From: Ditylenchus dipsaci
Lineage: Eukaryota; Nematoda; Chromadorea; Rhabditida; Anguinidae
Assembly (NCBI GenBank): GCA_004194705.1
Contig: SADC01000480.1
Coordinates: 60,746-124,745, forward strand
Length of the DNA stretch: 64,000 nucleotides
Direction: 5' to 3'
A program made the position numbers and the translations under genes. Shown here piece after piece: positions 25,301 through 33,364 of this stretch. The notes below the pieces were generated by a model, which saw only the letters and a list, made by a program, of their open reading frames with translations, made no database searches and had not been told where the DNA came from. Positions within the stretch are counted from its first letter, which is position 1; each line of letters starts with the position of its first letter.

Positions 25301-26820
25301 TTTCGAGTCGAGTACTCGAAATGGAGTAATTTCGAGTATTATTCGAAATTTTTCGAGTATCGAGTTGAGTCGAGCACTCGAAAATTTTCAGTTTCGAATA
25401 CCGAGTCGAGTACTCGACTCGAAAATTTCAAGTTTCGAGCATCGAGTCAAGTACTCGAAAATTTTGAGTTTGAAGTATAGAATTTAATAATGAAAAATTT
25501 GCTCGAGGACTAAATTTTTTCTTTTTTGTGGCTTTATTGTTCCTTAGCAACTTCAAACGATTTAATTTTAACCAAAATTTAGACGAAAATTCTACTCCGA
25601 ATCGAGAAAATTTCGAGTTATATTCGAAATTTTTCAGATTTCGAGTATTGAGTCGAGTGCTCGAAAGTTTCGAGTTTCGAATATCGAGTCGAGTACTCGA
25701 AATTTTCGAGTACAGGGTGTCGCAAAATTACGCGTGCATTTTTGAAAATTTTTGCGAGGTAGCTCCTTGCCCGGTCGATTTCCGTCTTTCGGGAACCATA
25801 CCCGCGGAAATCTCCACATTTATAGGGTTTAGGAGCATAAATATATAATAAGTTGGTTATAGCAACCGCTTTTTGAAGAAACACACAAAAATGTAAGAAA
25901 TAAACAATATTTGATAAAAAAAATTCAAAGAAATTTCAAACAACTTTTAAAAAGTGCACGCGTAATTTTGCGACACCCTGTACTCGATAACTCTAGTTAA
26001 AACTGATTGTTTAATTCATTTTTTTGAACTTGAAAACTACATCAAAAATTGCCACGAATGGAACGTACCCTCGCCAATAATTCTTGGAAGCTTTATATTC
26101 CATCAGCGCCAAAAAAAATTATGGGCTTTGTAAAACACGAAATTTTTAAATGACACACTTAAAATTCACACTTTTCTGACCCCCTGCAAAATGATTCTAT
26201 ATTTTTTAAAAATGTTTTAAAACCATGCCTATTTCAGAGTGAGGATATTTGAAAAAAGTCGAACTTATTGAGACCTTGTCTTAACTGATCATCACTTCCC
26301 GTATTCACTCTAATTTATGCCCCGTTTAGTATTATTAGAATAATGAATTTTTTTAACTTCAAGTGATCTGAATCTTCTGTTTTCATTAACAGTTTGAGCT
26401 GTGTAAAAAGTGCCTGTTAGATTTCTAGAATTTCTCACAGGTACATAATTAGAGTGAATCATAATTAGAGTTGTTTTGTCCATAAAGATTTTTCTAAGAT
26501 TAATGAACACAATTTTTTTTACATAGTCAAATCTTTTTAATCCTGTATTTTTACATAAAACAATTATTTTAGACATGCTGGGATTCGAACCTGTCAACTT
26601 GCGTGAAAAATACCAAGATCGGATTCTTTTTCACATAAGAAGACTCACCAAAACATCTTCAAACGCCAATAGAATGTCTTCTTTGGAGGCATGGAGGTGC
26701 TAGCTTCAGCATCGGCGCAAATACTTGAATACATAGACCGCATCCTGTCGTCACTGCCCATATTATTGTTGACTTTGTTGTTAGAATGCATTTCAATTAC
26801 TACCATGCTGCGCAAAACAC
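6900..26820 (-). CDS. FMNL: formin-like protein, FMNL/Frl class (22 exons)
   Basis: Formins of the FMNL (Drosophila Frl) class nucleate and elongate unbranched actin filaments downstream of Rho-family GTPases at the cell cortex. The coding exons, from N to C terminus, are 26649-26820, 24755-24928, 23936-24009, 23782-23880, 23408-23708, 23286-23353, 21756-21849, 21580-21700, 19211-19244, 19128-19161, 18923-19075, 18626-18865, 17201-17517 (or 17488), 16098-16191, 15834-16038, 13197-13288, 12823-13026, 12617-12766, 11064-11196, 8429-8744, 7097-7355 and 6900-7039. Nearly all junctions agree in phase and have GT-AG ends. The sum is about 3460 nt, or 1150 residues, the usual FMNL size, in the order GTPase-binding/FH3, coiled coil, FH1, FH2, basic tail. 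The best resemblance is to FMNL rather than DAAM or Dia (MDLPPDK start block, [19 protein letters not shown] at the FH2 start). Four exons each lack one base relative to the conserved frame (near 26695, 18755, 17287 and 8605). The start at ATG 26804-26806 is provisional, because an upstream exon may exist. Confidence 0.93.
7613..8336. mobile_element. pogo-family MITE (TACCGTAT ends) with a nested hAT element
   Basis: The ends TACCGTATATCTTGTAATAAGG and the inverted partner closing at ACGGTA (8331-8336) bound 724 bp. Internal GGGGCCTTATTTTTCAACCCTC and its inverted copies form the sub-terminal repeats. The element lies in the formin intron between exons 20 and 21. A separate 513 bp element interrupts it at 7708-8220. 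No transposase remains. Confidence 0.8.
7708..8220. mobile_element. hAT-type element, TAGGGTTGGC ends, nested
   Basis: TAGGGTTGGCC... and ...GGCCAACCCTA bound a very G-rich element (long G runs on the plus strand). The 8-bp flanks are identical, CTTATTAG at 7700-7707 and 8221-8228, showing insertion into the older pogo MITE. A middle part (about 7870-8030) is not G-rich and may be captured sequence. Confidence 0.82.
8429..16191 (-). CDS. FMNL: FMNL exons 14-20: FH2 actin-nucleating domain
   Basis: The exons are 16098-16191, 15834-16038, 13197-13288, 12823-13026, 12617-12766, 11064-11196 and 8429-8744. Motifs in order are [19 protein letters not shown] (lasso/start), [99 protein letters not shown] and [17 protein letters not shown]. 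The GNxMN motif reads GNAMN. FH2 forms the ring dimer that caps and elongates the actin barbed end. A Ser/Thr-rich insert in exon 15834-16038 sits where FMNLs have a variable loop. Exon 8429-8744 loses frame between FLEESKSQ and CESYKIAQ (about 8591-8612); a single added base restores it. The intron 13289-15833 contains the pogo transposon. Confidence 0.95.
9287..9678. repeat. inverted repeat with dispersed internal segment
   Basis: The arms begin CGACGCTACTTGCATATAC (9287) and end GTATATGCAAGTAGCGCC (9678), each carrying GAGGCGATTT and AAAAAGTTGATTTGGG-type blocks. The loop contains TTTTGGTCACTGGAGCTGGG and downstream text that recurs near 41240, 50150 and 63940, so a dispersed repeat lies inside. 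It lies within a formin intron. Confidence 0.6.
10121..10947. mobile_element. foldback element of the CTGCCCGCTT family, hAT-like
   Basis: Inverted arms contain repeated CTTTTTTCTGCCCGCTTCTGG. The left end reads CGGATAAATC and the flanks TTTCAGAG (10113-10120) and TTTTAGAG (10948-10955) are an imperfect 8-bp duplication. A sister copy at 60870-61324 has a perfect one. It is interrupted by a separate palindrome at 10390-10797. Confidence 0.6.
10390..10797. mobile_element. palindromic MITE, TACAGTCAAACCTCG ends
   Basis: About 400 bp forming one long, nearly perfect hairpin, from TACAGTCAAACCTCGATTTA to its reverse complement ending GACTGTA. Ends of this kind, with TA at the border, resemble Tc1/mariner-pogo class non-autonomous elements. 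Related ends occur at 29553, 52400-52587 and 63017-63449, and as single ends near 13150 and 15614. Here it is nested in the foldback at 10121-10947. Confidence 0.75.
11733..11950. repeat. foldback repeat with CTCGAG core
   Basis: The outer arms CAGATTCGTATTTAGCATGG and CCATGCTGGACACGAATCTG, and the inner arms CATATTTCGAATTCCACTCG and CGAGTGGAATTTAAAATATG, pair around a loop. The inner core is related to the palindrome in the 2.25 kb tandem unit and to single copies near 19830-20060, 41710-41830 and 42155-42245, so it belongs to a dispersed family. Confidence 0.65.
12052..12316. mobile_element. hAT-type foldback, near-perfect hairpin
   Basis: A 265 bp element with TAGGGTTGGCAAGGGTAG ends whose arms, over 110 bases each, are almost identical. 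The flanks are CTCCTAAAT (left) and CTCCTAAT (right), an 8-bp duplication if one A is an indel. It shares its TIR with the elements at 7708, 15160 and 5970 but has unrelated interior sequence. It lies in a formin intron. Confidence 0.8.
13403..14954. mobile_element. pogo-type DNA transposon with TA target site
   Basis: Terminal inverted repeats run TACCGTATTTTCTCTAATAA inward, with CCCCTCTCTAATAATGAC tandem sub-terminal repeats and a CCCCCTCGGAGGGGGTTG mini-palindrome at each side. The outermost bases are TA on both sides, as expected for Tc1/mariner-pogo insertion. It contains the transposase core described below and sits in the formin intron between exons 15 and 16, in an antisense-neutral position relative to splice sites. 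Confidence 0.9.
13588..14739 (-). pseudogene. pogo/Tigger-like DDD transposase, N-terminally truncated
   Basis: The exons are about 14542-14739, 14116-14471, 13861-14056 and 13588-13811, joined by introns of about 45-70 bp with matching phase. The three catalytic acidic positions are visible: [21 protein letters not shown] and APDVCWNKP. Other family motifs are [35 protein letters not shown] and a C-terminal [11 protein letters not shown] with an acidic end. One base is missing between TTKDF and [11 protein letters not shown] (around 14270-14285), and a TAG lies near the KAPAL segment. The helix-turn-helix/CENP-B DNA-binding half, normally about 150-200 residues ahead of MDET, is absent because the right terminal repeat follows almost at once. 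The copy is therefore probably non-autonomous, though its catalytic core is young-looking. Confidence 0.88.
15160..15260. mobile_element. short hAT-type element, TAGGGTTGGCC ends
   Basis: A 101 bp element, mostly G-rich, with TAGGGTTGGCC and GGCCAACCCTA ends and a perfect 8-bp duplication TTATTAGT (15152-15159, 15261-15268). It looks like an internally deleted version of the element at 7708-8220, sharing the GTATAAGGAAAATTTGGTC block. Confidence 0.82.
17201..17517 (-). CDS. FMNL: FMNL exon 13: proline-rich FH1 domain
   Basis: The exon encodes Ser/Thr/Pro-rich sequence, then runs such as [11 protein letters not shown] and [12 protein letters not shown], then [20 protein letters not shown] leading to KKKIAVTK. 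That corresponds to KKPIQTKF in vertebrate FMNL just before FH2. FH1 binds profilin-actin and SH3/WW partners. One base is missing near 17281-17290, between AFLQKG and SAPPPP, in an A/G run. Two acceptors are possible: the TTATTTCAG ending at 17518, or a second AG giving a start at 17488. Only the latter agrees with the phase left by exon 12. The donor is AA|GTGGGT. Confidence 0.88.
18171..18250 (-). repeat. tRNA-derived (SINE-like) fragment
   Basis: The minus strand reads GGGTTCGATTCCC, a good tRNA T-loop/B box, preceded by loosely tRNA-like sequence but without a matched acceptor stem or an intact anticodon arm. A tRNA-derived SINE end or decayed tRNA is more likely than a working gene. Confidence 0.3.
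18626..19075 (-). CDS. FMNL: FMNL exons 11-12: dimerisation / coiled-coil linker
   Basis: Exon 18923-19075 (51 codons) contains [20 protein letters not shown], the equivalent of the FMNL AYLDNVFDVGALLE segment. It is followed by heptad-rich sequence continued in exon 18626-18865, rich in Glu, Arg, Lys and Leu and predicted to be a coiled coil. Exon 18626-18865 breaks frame between the segments EGLEVEK and [12 protein letters not shown]; one base is missing in an A-rich run at about 18749-18762. The exon leaves one base over at its donor, which fits the alternative acceptor at 17488 of the next exon better than the one at 17517. Confidence 0.9.
19128..24928 (-). CDS. FMNL: FMNL exons 2-10: GTPase-binding and FH3 (armadillo) region
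   Basis: The nine exons are 24755-24928, 23936-24009, 23782-23880, 23408-23708, 23286-23353, 21756-21849, 21580-21700, 19211-19244 and 19128-19161. Landmarks in order are [103 protein letters not shown] and [11 protein letters not shown]. All are hallmarks of the FMNL diaphanous-inhibitory/armadillo domain that binds the active GTPase and the C-terminal tail. Exon 23408-23708 adds a Ser/Thr/Asn/Gly-rich linker before EDDVHVC, longer than average and poorly conserved. Two exons are only 34 nt. Exon 23782-23880 uses the GTGAGT donor at its low end, which keeps phase; a nearer GT does not. The 3.1 kb gap between exons 23286 and 19244 holds fossil transposons. Confidence 0.93.
19411..19725. mobile_element. 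hAT-like foldback MITE
   Basis: The arms pair AAAATGTTGCCCCTGAAGTC with the inverted copy near 19690-19715. The element is bounded by GGGAT and ATCC and flanked by a perfect 8-bp duplication ATTTAAAG (19403-19410 and 19726-19733). There is no coding potential. Confidence 0.65.
20373..21207. mobile_element. fossil pogo element with transposase remnant
   Basis: TACCGTATTCTCTCTAATAG at the left and the inverted end ACGGTA at the right flank ACCACA-type sub-terminal repeats (GTGGTTCTATTAGAGAGT). On the minus strand, about 20810-21065, a broken frame reads WIVEAC, then a stop, then [18 protein letters not shown] and an acidic/Glu-rich tail. This matches the C-terminal end of pogo transposases (EAW..., IIxSFKxCGIxNAxDG). 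It is a second, older lineage of the same transposon type as 13403-14954, in the formin intron before exon 8. Confidence 0.82.
22156..22353. mobile_element. hAT MITE, CAGGGCTGCC ends
   Basis: A 198 bp element rich in TCCTTTTTAAAAAGATTTG-type sequence with CAGGGCTGCC/CAAGCCTGCC ends and a perfect 8-bp duplication CCTTAAGT (22148-22155, 22354-22361). It is a sister of the copy at 46388-46593. Confidence 0.8.
25290..25712. repeat. degenerate CGAGTACTCGAAA tandem repeat
   Basis: Repeats built around TCGAGTACTCGAAAATTT, itself palindromic, run over about 420 bp with a non-repeat gap near 25450-25600. The ORFs across it (176 and 106 codons) have repetitive composition and are not taken as genes. 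The repeat resumes for a few bases after the mariner-like MITE. Confidence 0.7.
25713..25980. mobile_element. mariner-type MITE, CAGGGTGTCGC ends
   Basis: Perfect terminal repeats CAGGGTGTCGCAAAATTACG / inverted copy, about 26 bp, flanked by TA on both sides. The insertion point is the TA in a CGAG-TA-CTCG repeat unit. CAGGGTGTC-type ends with TA duplication are typical of mariner elements. It is non-coding. Confidence 0.85.
26572..26640 (-). repeat. tRNA-like 3' end
   Basis: The minus strand contains ACAGGTTCGAATCCCAGCAT, an excellent B box/T arm, preceded by a possible long variable arm. No partner 5' acceptor strand (GACATGC-like) occurs upstream, where formin exon 1 begins. It is probably a tRNA-derived repeat end. 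Confidence 0.3.
26649..26820 (-). CDS. FMNL: FMNL exon 1 (first recognised), N-terminal leader
   Basis: After a TTTTGCAG acceptor the exon gives an ATG at 26804-26806 followed by a polar, low-complexity leader. It ends with [13 protein letters not shown], which joins in phase to KKMDLPPDK of the next exon, as ELEERF..VL-xMNLPPDK does in animal FMNLs. The leader and the conserved end are in different frames; one missing base near 26690-26702 restores them. The upstream splice acceptor implies at least one further 5' exon, coding or not. FMNL proteins normally start with Met-Gly for myristoylation; that is not seen here. Confidence 0.75.
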
Positions 26821-27329
26821 CTGCAAAACAAAACTACAATCAATAAAATAGTTTTACAACAGCGGAACCGCGAAAAACAAATATCAAATAAATGTTTGTT
26901 CAATTCAATTTTCTAGTTACTACAAAAAATTCTTCAATGGCCAAACCACATCTATGGTTTGGATGCAAAGAAAGAAGACAAAAATGTAAACTAGATAAAC
27001 AAACTTTTTTAAGGCTTCTCAAAAAGTGGCCACATGATTGAAATAAACAGAAGCACACAAATTGTATGTATGGGAGAGAAGACTAGTGTACAAAGAAGTT
27101 TGAATGGCTAAAATTTAGCAAAACAACGTAAAGGGAAAACTCTAAAAATTTACATGGACCAGTCTAAGGCTAGAGTTGGCCCCGCATTGAGGCGGGAACG
27201 GCACAGGGACGGATTTTCCTCGAAAAATATAACAGCTTATCGTTTCAATTTTTCACTTTTATGTAGCGCAATTACGTGGATTTATTTGCATCAATACAGA
27301 GGCCACTCCTATTTTCGACTATGAAACCG

Positions 27330-27695
27330 ATTTGAAAACGGCTAAAATTCATTTGCTCCCTCGAAATGCTCATTTACGCCCTTGAATTTATCATTTACGC
27401 TCTCAAATCGGCAAGTTGATCAAAATACTTATTAACGCCCTCAAATTGACATTTACGCCCTTAAATTCTGTCTTTATCCAGTGAAATTATTTTGTCTTGC
27501 GAGTTCATATTATTTTTTATTTCTTTAGAGAAGAAGAAATGAAAAATAATATGAACTCGCAAGACGAAATAATTTCACTGGATAAAAACAGAATTTTAGG
27601 GCGCAAACAATAAATTTGAGGGCGTAAATAAGCATTTTGATCAACTTGCCGATTTGTGGGCGTAAATGATAAATTTGAGGGCGTAAATCACCTAT
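27330..27695. repeat. long foldback with TTACGCCCTCAAAT repeats
   Basis: About 150-base arms pair around 27525, the centre reading GAACTCGCAAGACGAAATAA against its complement. Each arm carries several TTTACGCCCTCAAATT units. It may be a non-autonomous element; the target duplication is not clean. Confidence 0.65.
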
Positions 27696-27814
27696 AGCCT
27701 TTAAAATCAGCAGAACATGAAAAAGACGAATTTAGTTATAAAGTTACATCAATGAAATTGACACTTTTCTAATAGGTTCCAGAAATTTTTATTATTCACT
27801 GATATCAAAATCAA

Positions 27815-28250
27815 GGCGACGTTTTAAAAAAGCAATACTTTTTTGTACCAAATTTACTTTTTTGTACCAAAATTTTTTTATTTTTTTGTTTTGCCTTTAT
27901 TTCTTAATTTTTTCGATCGTCTTTTACAATGTTAAAAGACTTTCAAGTAGCCCTGCGATTCTAGTTTCTTACGAAATATAACTTTTTGCAATCTATTTCC
28001 GAAATGCTCTACAAAAAATCAAAAGCAACAAGTCAGAAAAATAAGTTAGTTCACACTTTGATATTTCGTTAACATTTTTGAAAAATATTTTGCAGATAAT
28101 TATATGTCGTTAGAAACTAGAATCGTAGGGCTAGATGATGGTGTTAGAAGTTTGTGAAAAACAAGAAAAATTGAAGAAAATAAGCATAAGAAAATTTGGT
28201 ACAAAAAAAAGTAAATTGGGTACAAAAAAAGTATTGCCGTTTCAAAAACA
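27815..28250. repeat. foldback with TTTTTTGTACCAAATTTAC ends
   Basis: The left arm AGCAATACTTTTTTGTACC and the right arm GGTACAAAAAAAGTATTGC pair imperfectly, with an inner pair around CTAGTTTCT/AGAAACTAG. A transposon derivative is likely. Confidence 0.6.
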
Positions 28251-28874
28251 ACTAAACTCGCAACCCACTAAATAATCACATTTTATTCATTTCTTTATCA
28301 GCGAAAAAATTGATACATCAATGTTTTTTGCTTTAATTGCTAGTATAATTTTTTCAAACATAAATTAAGTAGCTCTCAAAGTACTCTCAAACAAATTTAA
28401 TTATTAGAAAAGCATTGAGAAATTGAAAGCGAAAAAGCAGCGGATGCCAAATCGGATTTCAAACATCTCAATTAGATATACACACATTCCTTAACTAGCA
28501 GCACCAACGGAATTAATGCCAAAGAGTATTCGTTGCAAGACAACAGCGCTTTAGACCAAACACAGTTGTTTTCCAGCGAAAAAGGACAGCCAGAATATAT
28601 TTGGTCAACTAATTCAGACAATAATATTAAAATAAATTCTTTGCCGCAGAGTCATAAAAACTTTCCACAATTAAAAAGAGACTACATTGAAATGGGTTAA
28701 TTGTCTGTTTAAAATATTCTCGACTGCTGATAAAACACTAATTTTAGCTATTGATTTTGTTGAAAACTATTTTTTGTAGAAATAACAATATTTCGAGTAA
28801 ATTTTGTCGAAAATGTATGAAATAAAAGCAATTATTTTTTTTACCTCCACCCCCCCCCCCAAAGCTACTCGGTT

Positions 28875-29128
28875 TACCGTATTTTCTATTATTATAGACC
28901 AGGTTCTAATTATAGACCACTCTAGACTTTGAGGTATTTATCTCGACGCAGAGTAAACATATTGCAAATATCTTTTTTGCATTTTCTTAGCTTCCAAGAG
29001 TCCTGCCGATCCGGTTTTTTGAATTTTGGTTGAGCACCCGAAAATCTCGAGATCGACTTCGGATTTTTCCGATTTTCAGAAAGTTGAAAAATTATAGACC
29101 ATGGTCTATAATTAGAGTAAATACGGTA
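28875..29128. mobile_element. pogo-family MITE
   Basis: TACCGTATTTTCTATTATTA and ATTAGAGTAAATACGGTA ends bound 254 bp. The interior has TATAGACC repeats and the AAAATCTCGAGATCGACT block shared with the copies at 31424 and 48875. Confidence 0.8.
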
Positions 29129-30530
29129 CTCGCCCCCTATAATTTTTCAGACGCCCTTTAAACCATACTTTTTTTGAAACATGCTAAAAGAAAGTGTCTG
29201 GAGGGGGTGGCTTGATTTAGAACTGAGTAGCGCCGCAAAATTTTAAAGGTACTTACAAATTTTTGTACTCACCGGAAAAGGTTAAAATTAAATTCCAATT
29301 ATACTGAAAATTTCGTCGAACGGATGACAAATAAAAAAACTACAACAAACTCTATTTAACATGAAAAGTTAGTGAACCTCACTCTTAAAAAACAGATAAA
29401 AACCATGTCTTCATGTTAACCAAAACAGATAGAGAAGTAGGATTGGCAACAACAAAAATTTTCGAAAAAAACCCGTGAACTACATGTGTACTACCCGAGA
29501 ATAAATATGATGCCGCTAAGTGGAACTTCGTTTGCGATAAAAATTTTGAGTACAGTCGAACCTCGATATAAGAACACTTAGATATAAGAGCATCCCTGAT
29601 ATAAGAGCACCTTAGTCTGGTCCCGCGAGGTGCTATTATACTAAAAGATATACTAAAATAAGTAAATAGGTTCCGAAAAAAAAACGATGGGCTGTAAAAA
29701 TAAACAAATTAAAACAAGAAGGGAAATGGTTCCAGGTGTACCGAGACTTTGTGACAGCATTAAATGGCAATAACATTTTTGCTTTGACTTTTTGGCAAGT
29801 TATGTCAAAAATCGGGTGGACCTATCTGTGATTTCGGCGAGGGTTGGACAATAACCAATTGACCGATTTTTGATTGACCGGTCAATTGTACAACCCTAAT
29901 TTATGCCATGCTCATTTACAAGGTGATACAGAGACTAGGACCCAAATTACAGGGGTCCAAGCGAAAAGCGTGACTTTAAAATAATATATCAAAACTATAT
30001 TTTTTTTTACTAGATCTGCGTTTACGAAATTTTCAAAAAAAACCGAAAAAAAAAGTTATGTTCATTTAAAAATTTCAGAAATCCTTAGGTCGTCCCTCGT
30101 AATTAACCTTTTTGGCACCCATCAGGAAATCGCTAATCACTTTGAGTGATCGAATGACGATCCCAGTCTCGCGCATAAGCTGTCCGTGCGAACAGTCCTA
30201 ATTTCACATTATCGAAAAAATTATGTCCACCACCCTCTCTCGAGAGCATTAGTCATTACAAAAAAAAACAAAAACGAAAAAATCAATAAATAGACCAATT
30301 TCACTTTATAAACAACAAGAAATAAACACCCTCAAAGGACCATTACAAACCCTTAACTAACACATCAAACACCCATCTTCCAAAAGTGTTCAATCAAAAA
30401 ATACCCTCTGACTAACATTTTCCCACACCTCTTAATCGATCGTCCATCGCGCAGTCATTGGGCACAAGCAAAAGAAAAGAAAGGCAAAGAAATGACCAAA
30501 GAAAACCTCCGTAGAAAAAAAGCCGATACT

Positions 30531-31260
30531 CCAGCTATTCCTATTCACAATGAGGGAAAGTGAGCTCAACACATATCTAGAGCTGCAACCCATTGTCAAA
30601 TTCAATTACTGAGGTCACGAAATTCGCCGTTACTCCACCGGACATATCCTCTGGTTTTGCATCAGCTGGATTTCTATTCATCCAGATACCTGTTAATAAT
30701 GCTTATTACAAGTGAGCAACTACAAAGTAGGGGTCGATTTTCGGGGGAGCAACAGAGCAGCAAGCAGGAACCAACAGACGGAAAAAAACAAGTTGGAAAA
30801 TGAAGAAGAGAAGTTTGCTAAGGGAGCAGCATAGCCAGTAATAGCAGCACCAGCAGTAGTTCAATAAAAGAGGGAGTGGACCGAAGAGGGGGTAGCAGAG
30901 TAGCGAAGGACTAAAATAGAGAGTGGCCAATACCGCTGCCACTACTACTAGACAGGCTTACTCATTCATTGTTTAGTGGGAGGAGGGAGGGAAAGAAGTC
31001 CTGGCTGATGTCTCTTTTTTGTTGCTAGAGTGTGCCCTCGAGGAGGTCTGCTTGTGAAGAGAGTGAGATGTTAAATAGGATTGTTTTTAGTAGTAGCAAT
31101 AAGTGTAATGGGATATTATAAGCAGAGATTAATGAGTGAATGCTTGGATGTCACGGCGGTGTACTAGTAATTTGGGTTGGTGCTAAATGAATAATTTGCA
31201 AAAGTCGCATCCTGTAACAGCCTGTACGTTTGACGTCTGCTCACTCTCTTCCCTTTAGAA
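30531..31260. other. compositionally distinct, repeat-poor block
   Basis: This stretch is less AT-rich and lacks the repeats seen all around it. On the minus strand an ATG at 30591-30593 opens with MGCSSR, a plausible myristoylation/palmitoylation start, but the downstream phase does not join cleanly to formin exon 1. The 78-codon minus-strand frame at 30706-30942 is Leu/Cys-rich low-complexity sequence and is not called a gene. It could be the promoter/5' UTR of the formin gene; this is inference only. Confidence 0.25.
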
Positions 31261-31423
31261 AGGGCTAAGTAAAAATTATACTACATAGTCTAAGATTATT
31301 TGATGAGTTTCATAATTAGAGTTTTAAATGTAAATTTTAAAATTTATCAAACACATCGAAGGATTGTGTCACATTTATATTTTTAGAATTGTGACCTAGT
31401 TGCGGAATGAGATTTTTTGATGT

Positions 31424-31570
31424 TACCGTATTTTTTGTAATAAGTCCCTCAAACCTCAAAAGGTCCAAAAATTTTGAGGTGGATTTCGAGATTTTCAGAT
31501 GCTCAACCAAAAACTAGATAGTGTAATCGGTAGCGATTGAGAAAAGGCCAAACACTGTCCGAAATATTTT
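31424..31570. mobile_element. pogo-family MITE, single end
   Basis: TACCGTATTTTTTGTAATAAG begins a fragment with CTCAACCAAAA and internal blocks as in 28875-29128, but no right end is found. It is a truncated copy. Confidence 0.55.
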
Positions 31571-31739
31571 CTCTAACCTGAGACATAGGGTCTATGGTAT
31601 AGCACCGACTCGCTACAAATCAAACTCGCTACAACGACTCGCTACAGCAATTTTTTAAATGTCTTATATTATTATTTTTACTTATGCGTAACCTTAGGCG
31701 CAGGTTAGGCCAGCACATCTTAAGGTGAACTAGAGTTGA

Positions 31740-31975
31740 CCAACGGCTATATAGCCGAGATTATAGCCGGAATATAGCCGGCTATTTTCTAGAAAATAGC
31801 AGATCAGTGAGAAATCGGCTATTTTGTATAGCTGTTATATACATGTATACGTATAACTCTTCTTCACAAGGGTTGAGAAAATAGCCAAAAATAGCCGGAA
31901 AAAAAGAAAATAGCCGGCTATATAGCCGGCTAAATAGCCGGAAAGAAAATAGCCGGCTATTTTCCCAACTCTAGG
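31740..31975. repeat. ATAGCCGGCTATTT palindromic repeat cluster
   Basis: Many overlapping ATAGCCGG and its complement CCGGCTAT are arranged as an imperfect foldback flanked by ACTAGAGTTG / CAACTCTAG. A small DNA element is likely. Confidence 0.55.
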
Positions 31976-32950
31976 GTGAACTCAAATGTGTGGATTTTTA
32001 AACATTTTTTTTTGCTTTTGTGATTAGTAGGGTTGTCGAGCCGTCGAAAATTTCGAGCCTTATGCTTGGATCGAAGCTCGAAGTTCGAAAAAAATCGAAC
32101 TTTCAAGCCGAAAGTTTTATTTCGAGCCTTCGGCTCGACAACCCTAGTGCTTAGTTAACTTTTTGTGTGTTCTTAGTAGTTTTTCTTATAAGCTTTTCGA
32201 CCAAGATACTTGGGTACCCCTAATTGGACTACACTGATGGAATACATGCACTGGTAGCACCACTGGAGTACTAATGATTCTTCACTGACTAATAGTACCA
32301 CAACTCACTTGCTGGATACCTAGGTACGACTAACTGAATGCTACTATCTTTTAGTGGCTATCTTAACCTGAGTCCTACAATTTCAGTATACCACTTAGAC
32401 TCATGCGTACGACCAAATGGATACTGTCGCCCGGTAGGTAACTAGCACAAAAAATACCAAACTATTTTTAAAATGTTTTTAAACTCAGGCATAGCATTAG
32501 ACGCTAGGTAGGCCAGCGCCCGTTAGAAGGGCTCAAATTTGTGGTTTGTATAATAAAAACAGGGTTAGATAAGAAAACTAGAAATACCTGTAGCGAGTCG
32601 TGGTAGCGAGTTGAATGTGCAGCGAGTCATTTGTTGTAGCGAGTCGTAAGTCAGTCAGAGTCCATATGGGGGTGGGGCAATGTGAGTTATTTAAAAGGGG
32701 GTAGTTATTAAAGAGAGCAGCGTTAATACAGAAAATGCGGTTATCTGTAAAAGTTTTGCGGAACGCATCAAACTGAAGATCGATTGTGATAGATTTTAAC
32801 TTTCTGACCAACATATCCAGTGTGCGTGGACATTTTCTCACACCGATCAACACCTACACCTGACTCCGTATCTTCACCCGCGTCTGCTGCGCGAAGTGAC
32901 ATTCAGCAGGTTAGACCGTGTTTGTATTTCGCATTACAATTCTGTAAAAG

Positions 32951-33363
32951 GCTCAAATAGAAAACACCCGTCAAAAACATTTAATCTCCCGTCAAAATCA
33001 TTAAATCTTCCGTCAAATTTTCGAAACTTCTCGTTCTAGGTGTATACTTTTTATTTTTTTCATTTTTTTGCATTATCATGTAGCCCTGAATCTCTAGTTT
33101 TTGATAAGCTATTTACTAGCTTGATACATTTTTAAAAAACGGGAGAAAAATTGAGTTTTTTAAAACTACACCTTTTTTTTAATTAATTGTTCTCCAACTT
33201 TTCGAAATTGTATCGATCTAGTAAATAGCTTATCAGAAACTAGAGATTCAGGGCTACATGCTAATGCAAAAAAATGAAAAATATGAAAATTATACACTTA
33301 GAACGAGAAGTTTCAAAAATTTGACGGGAGATTGACTTTGACGGGTGTTTTCAGGTACAGCCT
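32951..33363. mobile_element. foldback element, AAAACACCCGTCAAA arms
   Basis: The arms GAAAACACCCGTCAAAA and their inverted copy GACGGGTGTTTTC bound a 410 bp foldback. Sequence just outside, TCTGTAAAA and TTTGTAAAA, looks like an imperfect 8-bp target duplication. Confidence 0.55.
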
Positions 33364-33364
33364 T

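Larger units (their letters stand above)
26821..30530. other. formin upstream / intron region, repeats only
   Basis: No coding exon is recognised. It contains two large foldbacks (27330-27695, 27815-28250), a pogo MITE (28875-29128) and a single TACAGTCGAACCTCGATATA end at 29553. The 5' exon(s) of the formin gene should lie here or further right on the minus strand. Confidence 0.5.

Noticed and set aside
24957..25487. 176-codon plus-strand open frame, the second longest in the window
   Set aside because: Its second half is the CGAGTACTCGAAA repeat translated, the first half has no motif, and it lies antisense in the formin upstream intron. Treated as chance plus repeat.
27250..28250. CRISPR-like spacing of repeated TTACGCCC units
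   Set aside because: Units are unevenly spaced, inverted around a centre and in a eukaryotic context; this is a foldback element.
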